Assembly: GCA_038106885.1 (NCBI GenBank)
Contig: JAYNFX010000031.1
Coordinates: forward strand, 1-19,143
Reading direction: 5' to 3'
Origin: UBA3537 sp038106885
GTDB lineage: Bacteria > Bacteroidota > Bacteroidia > Flavobacteriales > Flavobacteriaceae
DNA: 19,143 bases
Numbering within the stretch: the stretch's first letter is position 1; each line of letters starts with the position of its first letter. Both the position numbers and the translations under genes were made by a program. Positions 6,803 to 15,268 of this stretch are shown in pieces. The notes under the pieces are model-generated. The model saw nothing but the letters and a program-made list of their open reading frames with translations, was not told where the DNA came from and searched no databases.

Positions 6803-7774
6803 TTAGAATGAGTAGATTGCTGCTATTGTAAATGCTGCTAATGAGTCAGTAGCTAATCCATCATTGTCTGTATATGGCTCTAACTCTGACCAAGAATCTA
6901 ATCTGATTTCTGGCTTAATTGTTAAATTTTCTACTGTGTAACTTCCTGTTAAAGTTGTAGAGAATACACTTGGAAGATCATCATCTGAATCATCGTGTAA
7001 TCCAAATAATTCTCCTCTTAAACCAACAGCAAAACTGTCTGAAACAGTGTATTGAGGATAAAGAGCAACTCCGTAAAATCCAGCATCATTACTAACTTGG
7101 TAAGCTGCATTTATTCCAATAAATAACTCGTCATCAACATCAAATCCACCAGTATAGTCAACTTCAAATCCAAGTACTTCATCATTGTCATAATACAGAT
7201 TAAGGAATTGACCAGCATATCCAAACTGAGCTCCAAGAGCATAACCACCAGTAGTATTATTGTTAACATCTGTAGGGTTCATAATTGCTAGCATTAAGCT
7301 AGTTTCACCAAGAGTAAAGTCTCCTTTTAAACCTACCATCGAAAATGGTCCATTTGAAAACATATATGATGTACTGTAATTGAAATTTCCAGCAGGAGAA
7401 ATAACCTCGTATCCTAGGTAAGTATTAAAACGTCCCATAGTTAAGGTAGTACCTTCAGTTACATTCCAATAAGCATATAGCTGATTTAAATTGTATCCAC
7501 CTACAGCTGAATCTCCTCTAGGTCCAAAAACAACATCGGCAACTACACCTGTTGATTCAAGATCGTAAGAAGCGACTAAGTTTGCCATACCTAAAGCAAA
7601 GCCAGTCTCGTCAGCAAATGATGTACCAAATGAATCTCCTAAATCATCAGGTGATGTTATGTTAGTTTGATAATACGCATCAACAGTTCCTGAAATTGAA
7701 AGTGTTGGTTCTTCTTCCTGTGCAATTGCAAAGAAAGTAAATGAGGCTAATAATAATGTAAAAATCTTTTTCAT
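6803..7774 (-). CDS. Outer-membrane beta-barrel porin (OmpL/BBP2-like)
   Basis: A 323-residue outer-membrane protein. It starts with a Sec signal peptide (MKKIFTLLLASFTFFAIAQ, cut about residue 19) and an acidic mature N-terminus. The rest is alternating polar/aromatic strands, for example LSISGTVDAYYQTN, NQLYAYWNV, LTMGRFNTYLGYEV, FSMVGLKGDF, QFLNLYYDND and AFTIAAIYSF. The last residue is phenylalanine after an aromatic-rich strand, the usual barrel-assembly signal. The block with GRFNTYLGYEVISP followed by a SYMFSNGP segment resembles the Bacteroidota beta-barrel porin-2 family. No substrate can be read from sequence. It is divergent from gltBD across a 396-nt control region and has its own -7 box and terminator, so it is a single-gene unit; a link to uptake of a nitrogen source is inference from position only. 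Confidence 0.82.
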   Translation of the reverse strand: MKKIFTLLLASFTFFAIAQEEEPTLSISGTVDAYYQTNITSPDDLGDSFGTSFADETGFALGMANLVASYDLESTGVVADVVFGPRGDSAVGGYNLNQLYAYWNVTEGTTLTMGRFNTYLGYEVISPAGNFNYSTSYMFSNGPFSMVGLKGDFTLGETSLMLAIMNPTDVNNNTTGGYALGAQFGYAGQFLNLYYDNDEVLGFEVDYTGGFDVDDELFIGINAAYQVSNDAGFYGVALYPQYTVSDSFAVGLRGELFGLHDDSDDDLPSVFSTTLTGSYTVENLTIKPEIRLDSWSELEPYTDNDGLATDSLAAFTIAAIYSF

Positions 7775-7811
7775 AATTAATTTGTTAAATGGTTTTTGTT
7801 TGATTTTGCAT

Positions 7812-7819
7812 CAAAACTA
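7812..7819 (-). promoter_or_regulatory. -7 promoter box of porin gene
   Basis: TAGTTTTG on the minus strand fits TAnnTTTG. Transcription should start near 7806, leaving a leader of about 30 nt before the ATG at 7774. No convincing -33 TTG at the right distance. Confidence 0.55.
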
Positions 7820-7896
7820 TACTATTTTGTAATTAACCCATAATAAAATAGGGGTCTAAATATAATTTTTATCATTTTAATAAAAAATACCCCTGC

Positions 7897-7918
7897 TATT
7901 TTGAGGGTTAGCAAAATA
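7897..7918. repeat. Inverted repeat, candidate operator
   Basis: Arms TATTTTG (7897-7903) and CAAAATA (7912-7918) are perfect inverted copies around the eight bases AGGGTTAG. It lies about 80 nt upstream of the porin -7 box and 200 nt upstream of that of gltB. Followed by no T-tract, so not a terminator; a regulator site is possible. Confidence 0.35.
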
Positions 7919-8079
7919 AACTTTAAAAAATATGAATCTAATATTTTAAATAATATTTTATTACTTAATATTTCAATTGATAATCAAATTAAATTTTAGT
8001 TGTAAAAAACCATTATTAATTTTTCAAAAAACTCCACTTTATAATATTTAAAAAATATTTTTTTGGCTCTAAATTATTG

Positions 8080-8097
8080 ATATCACAATAATGATAT
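8080..8097. promoter_or_regulatory. Dyad overlapping the -33 region of gltB
   Basis: ATATCA (8080-8085) and TGATAT (8092-8097) are inverted copies separated by CAATAA. The dyad ends 17 nt before the gltB -7 box, so a bound protein would cover or touch the -33 position. The regulator is unknown. Confidence 0.35.
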
Positions 8098-8114
8098 TGG
8101 TTTTTATTTAATCA

Positions 8115-8122
8115 TAGATTTG
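8115..8122 (+). promoter_or_regulatory. -7 promoter box of gltBD
   Basis: TAGATTTG fits TAnnTTTG. A TTG at 8097-8099 lies 15 nt upstream, slightly closer than the usual -33 spacing. Predicted start near 8128, with a leader of about 40 nt. Confidence 0.55.
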
Positions 8123-8170
8123 TTCATATATTACGCTTCCAACCATTGTAAAAAAATCATAAATTAAGAT

Positions 8171-11100
8171 ATGTTACAAAAACAAGGAATGTATTTGCCA
8201 GAATTTGAACACGATAATTGTGGTGCCGGATTTATCTGCAGTTTAGAGGGTAAAAAGTCTAATGATATTATTCACAAAGCCCTTAAAATTTTAGAATGTT
8301 TAGAACATAGAGGTGCTGTAAGTTCTGATGGTAAAACTGGTGATGGTGCTGGAATACTTACAGATATTCCACATGAATTATTTTTAAAAAAATGTTCATT
8401 TAAAATTCCTGATTTTGGTAATTACGCTGTTGGAAACGTTTTTTTACCTAATAAGGTAAATCAAAGAACCTATTGTGAATCTATTTTTGAGAAACATTTA
8501 AAAGATCAAGGCTTGAAGGTTTTAGGCTGGAGAGTTTTGCCTGTTGATCCATCTGTTTTGGGAGATATTGCAAAAAAAACACAACCTTTTATAAAACAGA
8601 TTTTTGTCTCTAAGTCTTCAACTTCCCAAGATGATTTTGAATTTAATTTAAAATTATTTATTTCTAGAAAAAAGGCTGAGCACGAAATTCTTAATTCAAA
8701 AATCTCTGAAGCGAGATTTTTCTATTTACCAAGTCTATCAACCAAGATTATTATATACAAAGGTCTTCTGATACCTGAAGATATAAAACTATACTATAAA
8801 GATTTAACCAATCCACTATTTATTACAAGACTAGCTCTTGTTCATCAGAGATTTTCAACAAATACATTTCCAACTTGGGACTTAGCTCAACCTTTTAGAT
8901 ATATGTGTCACAATGGTGAGATAAACACATTAAGAGGTAATGTATCTAGAATGATATCAAGAGAATCATTATTTGAGAGTGATCTTTTTGGTGATGAAAT
9001 TAAATCTATACTTCCAGTTGTCCTACCAAACAAGTCTGATTCTGCATCAATGGACATGGTAGTTGAACTTTTGTTAATGACAGGGAGATCTCTTCCTGAA
9101 GTTATGATGATGTTGATTCCAGAAGCTTGGGAGAAAAATGAAGAAATGTCAAATATTAAAAAGGCATTTTATGAGTATAATTCATGTCTTATGGAACCAT
9201 GGGACGGTCCAGCTTCAATTCCTTTTACTGATGGAAACTACATAGGAGCTGTACTTGATAGAAATGGCCTCAGACCATCTAGATATTCAGTAACTAAAGA
9301 TGGATATGTAATTATGTCATCTGAAATTGGTGTTATTGAAATAGCTCCTGAAAATGTAGAGTATCATGGAAGATTAGAGCCAGGAAAAATGTTTTTAGTG
9401 AACATGAATGAAGGCAGAATTGTAAATGATGAAGAAATTAAAGAATTAATTTCTAAAAAATATCCTTACAACAAGTGGCTGAAAAATTTGATATACTTAA
9501 AAGAAATACCATACAATGATTGTCCAGTTTTTTTGAATGAAGAACCTCTTGAAAAACGTAAGGTTTTATTTGGTTACACACAAGAAGATATCAAAACAAT
9601 AATACTTCCAATGGCAAATCATGCCAAGGAGCCAATTGGATCAATGGGAAGTGATACACCTCTTGCATTATTGTCTGAAAGGCCACAATTGATTTACAAT
9701 TATTTCAAGCAACTTTTTGCACAGGTTACTAATCCTCCGCTAGATGGAATAAGAGAAGAATTAATAACTGATATTAGTCTTACACTTGGAAGTGATTATA
9801 ATATTTTTAATATTGATGATTCACACTGTAAAAAACTTAAAATTCAAAATCCTGTTATTTCTAAGCAGGATTTAGATAAAATTAAAAGTTTTGATCATCC
9901 TAATTTTAAAATTTCTTCTATTCCAATACTTTATTCAATTGAAAAAGGACACAACGGTCTTGAAGACGCTCTTGAAAATCTTCTAAAAATCGCATCGACT
10001 AAGGTTGATCAGGGAGTCAATATTCTTATATTGTCAGATAGAAATGTTTCAATAGATAAAGCACCGATACCAGCTCTTCTAGCATGCTCATATGTAAATA
10101 GTGGTCTACAAAAACTAGGTAAAAGATCTAGAATTAGTATAATTATTGAATCTGCTGAACCACGAGAGGTTCATCATTTTGCTTTACTTTTTGGTTATGG
10201 TGCAAGCGCAATTAATCCTTACATGGTTAACGAAATAATAGAGGATGAGATTGTTAAAATAGATCCAAATTCAAATACAGAAGATGCTATTAAGAATTAT
10301 AATAAAGCTGTTGGAAAAGGGATACTCAAGGTTATGAACAAAATTGGTATTTCTACCCTAAATTCATACAGAGGATCTCAACTATTTGAGTGTATTGGAA
10401 TTAACACTCAAGTAGTGGATAGATATTTTCCAAATACCGCAACAAGAATTCAAGGTGTAGATCTTCATCAATTAGAAAAAGAAATTTCTAAGCGCTACAA
10501 TCGTGCTTACATTCAAAAGAATATTGATGCAAATCTTGATCTCGAAATTGGAGGTCAGTATCGCTGGAGAAGAAATGGCGAGCATCATCTTTTCAATCCA
10601 TTGTCAATAGCTAAATTACAAGACTCTGTACGTACAAATAAACCACAGAAATATAAAGAGTATTCCGAGATAATCAACAACCAATCAAAACAATTAATGA
10701 CCATAAGAGGTCTATTTGAATTTACAAATTATGATCCCATTTCAATTGATGAGGTTGAGCCATGGACTAATATTGTCAAGCGATTTAAAACTGGAGCTAT
10801 GTCATATGGTTCTATTAGCAAAGAAGCACATGAAAACCTAGCTATTGCTATGAATAGAATTGGCGGTAAAAGTAATTCAGGTGAAGGTGGGGAAGATCAA
10901 GAAAGATTTTATAAAGATTCTAACGGAGATTGGAAAAATAGTGCAATTAAACAAGTTGCATCCGGCCGTTTTGGAGTAACATCCAATTATTTGACTAATG
11001 CTAAAGAGATCCAAATTAAAATGGCTCAAGGTGCAAAGCCTGGTGAGGGAGGACAGTTACCAGGTCCAAAAGTAAACCCTGATATTGCTAAAACACGAAA

Positions 11101-12667
11101 TTCTACTCCTTATGTTGGACTTATTTCTCCACCTCCGCATCATGACATCTACTCAATTGAAGATTTATCACAATTGATATATGATTTAAAATCTGCTAAT
11201 CGAGAAGCAAGAATTAATGTTAAACTTGTTTCTGAAGTTGGAGTCGGTACAGTAGCAGCTGGAGTTGCTAAAGCCAAGGCTGATGTAGTATTAATTTCTG
11301 GTTACGATGGAGGAACAGGTGCGTCTCCATTGACTTCTTTGAAACACGCAGGATTACCATGGGAGCTTGGACTATCTGAAGCACAACAAACATTGGTTAT
11401 GAATGATTTAAGAAGCAGGATAGTAGTTGAATGTGACGGACAACTAAAAACTGGTAGAGATGTTGCTATAGCATGTCTTTTGGGTGCTGAAGAATTTGGC
11501 TTTGCAACAGCTCCATTAGTAGCTTCAGGTTGTATAATGATGCGTGCATGTCATTTAAATACTTGTCCTGTTGGAATTGCAACTCAAAATCCAGAGCTAA
11601 GAAAGAAATTTAAAGGTAAACCTGAGCATGTTGTCAACTTCATGTATTTCGTTGCTCAGGAGTTGAGAGAAATCATGGCTAAACTTGGTTTTAGGACAGT
11701 AGATGAAATGGTTGGCAAAGTTGAAAAACTTGATCGAAATAAAGCAATTGAGCATTATAAATCTAAAGGTATTGATCTTAGTCCAATTTTGCATAAGGTT
11801 AATGTTGATGATAATGTGAAACTTCATAATACAACAATTCAGGATCATCAATTGGAGAAAGCTTTAGATTTTGATATTATTGATAAAGCTCATCCTGCAC
11901 TTTTTAGAAAAGAACCTACGGTACTTGATTTTAAGATAAACAATGAAAATAGAGCTGTTGGTGCAATCTTAAGTAATGAAATATCAAAAATTTATGGAGC
12001 ACAAGGATTACCTGATAACACATTAAAAATTAATTTTAAAGGATCAGCAGGACAAAGTTTTGGAGCTTTTGCAACAAACGGTTTAACTCTTAATGTTATT
12101 GGTAACACTAATGATTACTTAGGTAAAGGACTCTCTGGGGCTAAAATTTCTGTTCGTGTTCCAGATGAATCAACAATAATTCCTGAGAAAAATATAATTA
12201 TCGGTAATGTAGCTTTATATGGAGCAACTTCTGGAGAAGTTTATATAAATGGTAAAGCCGGAGAGCGTTTTTGTGTTAGGAATTCTGGGGCAAAAGCAGT
12301 TGTTGAGGGAATTGGAGACCACGGTTGTGAATACATGACTGGAGGTGTTGCTGTAATCTTGGGAGATGTTGGGCGTAATTTTGGTGCTGGAATGAGTGGT
12401 GGTTTAGCATATGTTTATGATCCTGATAAGAAATTTTCTAAAAAATGTAATAAAGAAGGTTTGAACCTTGATCCTGTTACTATTAAAAAAGACATAAACG
12501 ATTTAAGACAATTAATCGAAAATCATTACAATGCAACATTAAGTCCATTAGCGCAACATATTTTAGAAAAATGGGAATCATCATTAAATCATTTTGTTAG
12601 AGTTTTCCCAGAAGAATATAAACAAGCTTTGATTAGATTAGAAAAAGAGAACCTAGTTAAAAAATAA
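8171..12667 (+). CDS. gltB: Glutamate synthase (NADPH) large subunit
   Basis: Alpha subunit of bacterial GOGAT, which makes two glutamates from glutamine and 2-oxoglutarate. It has 1498 residues, the usual size. Order of domains: a short propeptide ending at N16, then the type 2 glutamine amidotransferase with catalytic C17 (DNCGAG) after cleavage, to about residue 420; a central domain (about 470-760); the FMN/2-oxoglutarate synthase barrel (about 830-1210) with GEGGED, GAKPGEGGQLPG and SGYDGGTGASP; the 3Fe-4S cysteines C1121, C1127 and C1132 (C-x5-C-x4-C, same spacing as the known enzymes); and the right-handed beta-helix with GxxGxxxG repeats (about 1260-1430). Ammonia made in the first domain tunnels to the second. 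ATG at 8171 is used; ATG at 8189 (M7) would also precede C17. gltD follows after 4 nt, an obvious operon. Confidence 0.98.
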   Translation: MLQKQGMYLPEFEHDNCGAGFICSLEGKKSNDIIHKALKILECLEHRGAVSSDGKTGDGAGILTDIPHELFLKKCSFKIPDFGNYAVGNVFLPNKVNQRTYCESIFEKHLKDQGLKVLGWRVLPVDPSVLGDIAKKTQPFIKQIFVSKSSTSQDDFEFNLKLFISRKKAEHEILNSKISEARFFYLPSLSTKIIIYKGLLIPEDIKLYYKDLTNPLFITRLALVHQRFSTNTFPTWDLAQPFRYMCHNGEINTLRGNVSRMISRESLFESDLFGDEIKSILPVVLPNKSDSASMDMVVELLLMTGRSLPEVMMMLIPEAWEKNEEMSNIKKAFYEYNSCLMEPWDGPASIPFTDGNYIGAVLDRNGLRPSRYSVTKDGYVIMSSEIGVIEIAPENVEYHGRLEPGKMFLVNMNEGRIVNDEEIKELISKKYPYNKWLKNLIYLKEIPYNDCPVFLNEEPLEKRKVLFGYTQEDIKTIILPMANHAKEPIGSMGSDTPLALLSERPQLIYNYFKQLFAQVTNPPLDGIREELITDISLTLGSDYNIFNIDDSHCKKLKIQNPVISKQDLDKIKSFDHPNFKISSIPILYSIEKGHNGLEDALENLLKIASTKVDQGVNILILSDRNVSIDKAPIPALLACSYVNSGLQKLGKRSRISIIIESAEPREVHHFALLFGYGASAINPYMVNEIIEDEIVKIDPNSNTEDAIKNYNKAVGKGILKVMNKIGISTLNSYRGSQLFECIGINTQVVDRYFPNTATRIQGVDLHQLEKEISKRYNRAYIQKNIDANLDLEIGGQYRWRRNGEHHLFNPLSIAKLQDSVRTNKPQKYKEYSEIINNQSKQLMTIRGLFEFTNYDPISIDEVEPWTNIVKRFKTGAMSYGSISKEAHENLAIAMNRIGGKSNSGEGGEDQERFYKDSNGDWKNSAIKQVASGRFGVTSNYLTNAKEIQIKMAQGAKPGEGGQLPGPKVNPDIAKTRNSTPYVGLISPPPHHDIYSIEDLSQLIYDLKSANREARINVKLVSEVGVGTVAAGVAKAKADVVLISGYDGGTGASPLTSLKHAGLPWELGLSEAQQTLVMNDLRSRIVVECDGQLKTGRDVAIACLLGAEEFGFATAPLVASGCIMMRACHLNTCPVGIATQNPELRKKFKGKPEHVVNFMYFVAQELREIMAKLGFRTVDEMVGKVEKLDRNKAIEHYKSKGIDLSPILHKVNVDDNVKLHNTTIQDHQLEKALDFDIIDKAHPALFRKEPTVLDFKINNENRAVGAILSNEISKIYGAQGLPDNTLKINFKGSAGQSFGAFATNGLTLNVIGNTNDYLGKGLSGAKISVRVPDESTIIPEKNIIIGNVALYGATSGEVYINGKAGERFCVRNSGAKAVVEGIGDHGCEYMTGGVAVILGDVGRNFGAGMSGGLAYVYDPDKKFSKKCNKEGLNLDPVTIKKDINDLRQLIENHYNATLSPLAQHILEKWESSLNHFVRVFPEEYKQALIRLEKENLVKK

Positions 12668-12671
12668 TAAT

Positions 12672-14138
12672 ATGGGAAAAGTCACTGGTTTTATGGAATT
12701 TAAGCGCGTGGATGAGTCTTACACTGAGGTTGACCAGCGTTTAAAAAATTATAAAGAATTTACAATACCCCTAAAAGAAAAAGAACTTAAAAACCAAGGT
12801 GCTCGTTGTATGGATTGTGGTATTCCATTTTGTCACAGTGGATGTCCATTGGGTAATCTGATTCCTGATTTCAATGATAATGTATATAAAGGAAATTGGG
12901 AAAAAGCAGCAAAAATTCTGCACTCTACTAATAATTTTCCAGAATTTACAGGCCGTTTATGTCCTGCGCCTTGTGAACAAGCCTGTGTTTTAGGTATAAA
13001 TGAAGATCCAGTATCAATTGAAAATATAGAAAAAAATATTGTTGAAATTGCATTTGATAAAGGATGGATTAAAGCTCAAAAACCAGCCTCTAAGACAGGT
13101 AAAACAATTGCAATAGTAGGCTCAGGTCCCTCAGGTTTGTCTGCAGCTCAGCAGCTTAATCGAGCTGGGCATTCAGTAACAGTTTTTGAAAAAGATTCAA
13201 AAATTGGTGGATTACTGAGATATGGTATCCCTGATTTTAAATTAGAAAAGAAAATAATTGACAGGCGTATTTCTATCCTTAAAGAGGAAGGAATATTATT
13301 CAAGACAAATACAAATATTGGTGTTGATATTTCGGTTGATTCTTTAAAATCTGACTTTGACGTTATTTTATTATGTGGTGGAGCAGCAGCAAGACGCACA
13401 CTACCAATAAAAGGCTCAGATCTAAATGGTGTTGTACAAGCTATGGATTTTTTAAAATTAAACAATGAGTATGTTGATGGCTTAAGAGAATTTGGTGATT
13501 TAATTTCAGCTAAAAATAAAAATGTAATTGTTATTGGTGGAGGAGATACTGGATCAGATTGTATTGGAACATCCAATCGTCATGGCGCTTCATCGGTTAC
13601 TAATTTCGAAATTTTAAATAAACCCTCTGAAGGTAGACCTGCTGATCAGCCTTGGCCATTTTGGCCCATGAAAATGAAAACAAGTTCTTCTCATGAAGAA
13701 GGAGTTAAACGTTATTGGAGTATCTCTACAAAAGAATTTCTAGGAGACGAAAATGGAAATTTAAAAGGTTTAGTAACTTGCGAAGTTGAATGGATTTACA
13801 AAAAAGGTGAGAAACCAACACTGAATATAATCCCGGGAACTGAAAAAAATTGGCCTTGTGAATTAGCTCTTTTAGCTTTAGGTTTCACTGGACCTGGAAC
13901 TTCAATTGTTGATCAATTAGGACTAGAAACAGATTTTAGAACTAATATTAAGGCTTCAACATCTGATTACAAAACCAATATTCCAGGTGTATTTGCAGCT
14001 GGAGATATTAGAAGAGGTCAGTCTCTAATTGTTTGGGCTATTTCTGAAGGAAGACAAGCGGCTTATCATATTGATAAACATTTAATGGGAGATTCTAATC
14101 TCCCATTAAAAGATGATAATGATTTGCCAAGGCTTTAG
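12672..14138 (+). CDS. gltD: Glutamate synthase (NADPH) small subunit
   Basis: Beta subunit of GOGAT: takes electrons from NADPH on FAD and passes them through 4Fe-4S clusters to the FMN of GltB. It has 488 residues, close to the 470-490 usual for the family. The N-terminal cluster domain carries C46, C49, C54 and C58 (CMDCGIPFCHSGC), then C97, C101 and C105 (CPAPCEQAC). The FAD dinucleotide fold has GSGPSG at 150-155, and the NADPH fold has GGGDTG at 289-294. The C-terminal motif GVFAAGDIRRGQS closes the FAD site. The start ATG is 4 nt after gltB; no Shine-Dalgarno is seen, so translation may be coupled. The stop is only 5 nt from the end of the opposing lipoprotein gene. Confidence 0.97.
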   Translation: MGKVTGFMEFKRVDESYTEVDQRLKNYKEFTIPLKEKELKNQGARCMDCGIPFCHSGCPLGNLIPDFNDNVYKGNWEKAAKILHSTNNFPEFTGRLCPAPCEQACVLGINEDPVSIENIEKNIVEIAFDKGWIKAQKPASKTGKTIAIVGSGPSGLSAAQQLNRAGHSVTVFEKDSKIGGLLRYGIPDFKLEKKIIDRRISILKEEGILFKTNTNIGVDISVDSLKSDFDVILLCGGAAARRTLPIKGSDLNGVVQAMDFLKLNNEYVDGLREFGDLISAKNKNVIVIGGGDTGSDCIGTSNRHGASSVTNFEILNKPSEGRPADQPWPFWPMKMKTSSSHEEGVKRYWSISTKEFLGDENGNLKGLVTCEVEWIYKKGEKPTLNIIPGTEKNWPCELALLALGFTGPGTSIVDQLGLETDFRTNIKASTSDYKTNIPGVFAAGDIRRGQSLIVWAISEGRQAAYHIDKHLMGDSNLPLKDDNDLPRL

Positions 14139-14143
14139 CAGAT

Positions 14144-15110
14144 TTAGTCACAAAATTCTTCGAAATATTCTTGCATAGCATCCTCAGATTCTATTACAAT
14201 AACTATTGTCTCTTCGAGTTCTTCATTATAAAATTCAACTGATACAGGGTAAACTAATTCAAAATCAGCATCACATTCAAAACTATTACAGTTTTCTGAA
14301 TACCACTGTTCGATTAAGATCATTAATTCTTCTTCNNNNNNNNNNNNNNNNNNNNNNNNNNNNNNNNNNNNNNNNNNNNNNNNNNNNNNNNNNNNNNNNN
14401 NNNNNNNNNNNNNNNNNNNNNNNNNNNNNNNNNNNAGGGTATACTATATCAAAACAATCATTATAAAATAAATCACCCTCATAGTTACCATTATCTACAT
14501 CACAATTATCTAAAAAGTCTTCACTTGTAAACCCATCATGTGCGGCGTAACAATCATTTGGATAAACTATAATCATGTCTTCTCCATACATATCAGTAAT
14601 CAAAACACAAACTGGGTCATAAATCTCATAACACGAGCCATCTTCATCTGAATCAAACTCGCAATCATCCAAGAGGTTATTAAAATCTTCTTCATTTTCA
14701 ATTATTAATACTTCCATGGAATCATTATCCTCGTCAAATATCAATACTTCGAATGGATATAAAATGTCACTTATATAATAATCATCATTGGATTGAATCA
14801 ATAGTTCTACTAATTCATCAAGACTTTCTACTGTTTCGATGGAGTTATTGCTTATCTCAAAATCAATTGGGAATATAAACTCAAAACAAAAATCTAGAAC
14901 CATATTTCCTGTAGGATTCTCACTGTAGTAAGCGTCACCCTCAGCATCAAATTGTCCCATTAATTCAGACATTGATCTGGTTAATATTTCGTTGGCACTG
15001 TTATTATTTTCATCGTTTAGGGTTGTTTCTTCGTTGTTATCACAGGAAAAAGGTAAAAAGAAGCAACACAAAACTGCTAATAGAACTATTTTTTTATGGA
15101 GTAAATTCAT
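14144..15110 (-). CDS. Acidic repeat lipoprotein with Kazal-like insert, interrupted by an assembly gap
   Basis: Function not recognised. From the ATG at 15110 there is a lipoprotein signal (hydrophobic 8-21, then FSC with C23 as the likely lipidated residue), a Asn/Glu-rich linker, and a very acidic secreted part. It reads for 225 residues to the N gap. After the gap an in-frame segment of 63 residues ends at the TAA at 14146-14144; it has the same composition and the same repeat, so I treat both as one gene. Four related units can be seen, each with an aromatic-x-[IVL]-[YF]-P start, two beta-strand stretches and an acidic helix: from C75, from about I116, from C219 (broken by the gap), and near the C-terminus (ELVYPVSVEF). 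Between units two and three, C160-C203 resembles a Kazal domain (C-x7-C, then YPNDC). Surface-exposed location is likely; binding or inhibitor role is a guess. Confidence 0.72.
14336..14435. other. Assembly gap (100 N)
   Basis: Exactly 100 unresolved bases, the usual placeholder for a gap of unknown size. It interrupts the acidic lipoprotein gene in its third repeat unit. Codons are complete on both edges, so the true length should be a multiple of three if the gene is intact, while 100 is not. Confidence 0.98.
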
Positions 15111-15156
15111 TTTAATTTATTGTTTTATTATTAATTATATTTTACAATAATTAAAC

Positions 15157-15164
15157 CAAATCTA
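15157..15164 (-). promoter_or_regulatory. -7 promoter box of the acidic lipoprotein gene
   Basis: TAGATTTG on the minus strand fits TAnnTTTG and is identical to the gltB box. It predicts a start near 15151 and a leader of about 40 nt. No clear -33 TTG. Confidence 0.5.
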
Positions 15165-15221
15165 ACTAAATATTTAATTTATTGCTATTGAAATTATGTT
15201 AATTTTAATTTAAAAGGAAAG

Positions 15222-15232
15222 TGTCTTAGACA
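15222..15232. promoter_or_regulatory. 11-base dyad upstream of the GLPGLI gene
   Basis: TGTCT and AGACA are perfect inverted arms around a single T. The dyad ends 9 nt before the -7 box at 15242, at the place where the -33 element would be expected. The ten bases TCTTAGACAT within it recur upstream of ppc at 4088-4097. Confidence 0.3.
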
Positions 15233-15241
15233 TTCTTATAT

Positions 15242-15249
15242 TATGTTTG
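15242..15249 (+). promoter_or_regulatory. -7 promoter box of the GLPGLI gene
   Basis: TATGTTTG fits TAnnTTTG. Predicted transcription start near 15255, about 14 nt before the ATG at 15269. Confidence 0.5.
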
Positions 15250-15268
15250 TTTAATAAAAACTTTGACT

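Larger units (their letters stand above)
7775..8170. promoter_or_regulatory. Divergent control region between porin and gltB
   Basis: A 396-nt spacer without any convincing gene, extremely A+T-rich. It contains the porin -7 box (7819-7812, minus), the gltB -7 box (8115-8122, plus), a pair of GGGG/CCCC islands (AGGGGT at 7850-7855, ACCCCT at 7889-7894) that are inverted copies of each other, a 7-bp inverted repeat at 7897-7918 and a 6-bp dyad at 8080-8097. The stretch 7920-8060 is almost only A and T and shows nothing else. Confidence 0.6.

Noticed and set aside
7920..8060. Possible origin or small RNA in the A/T-rich spacer
   Set aside because: No repeated DnaA-box-like sites, no stable hairpin followed by T-tract, only low-complexity A/T.
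11597..11851. Minus-strand frame inside gltB
   Set aside because: Antisense to the conserved synthase domain; no recognisable features.
13148..13576. 142-residue minus-strand frame inside gltD
   Set aside because: Antisense to the FAD and NADPH folds; the Ser/Pro-rich product mirrors the codons of the other strand.
14286..14335. Continuation of the lipoprotein past the gap in the frame set by 100 N
   Set aside because: Gives a short basic tail unlike the rest; the other frame gives an acidic repeat unit ending in a stop next to gltD, which is far more convincing.
14206..14466. Plus-strand frame running through the N gap
   Set aside because: Depends on unknown bases and lies opposite the lipoprotein, which has a signal peptide and repeats.
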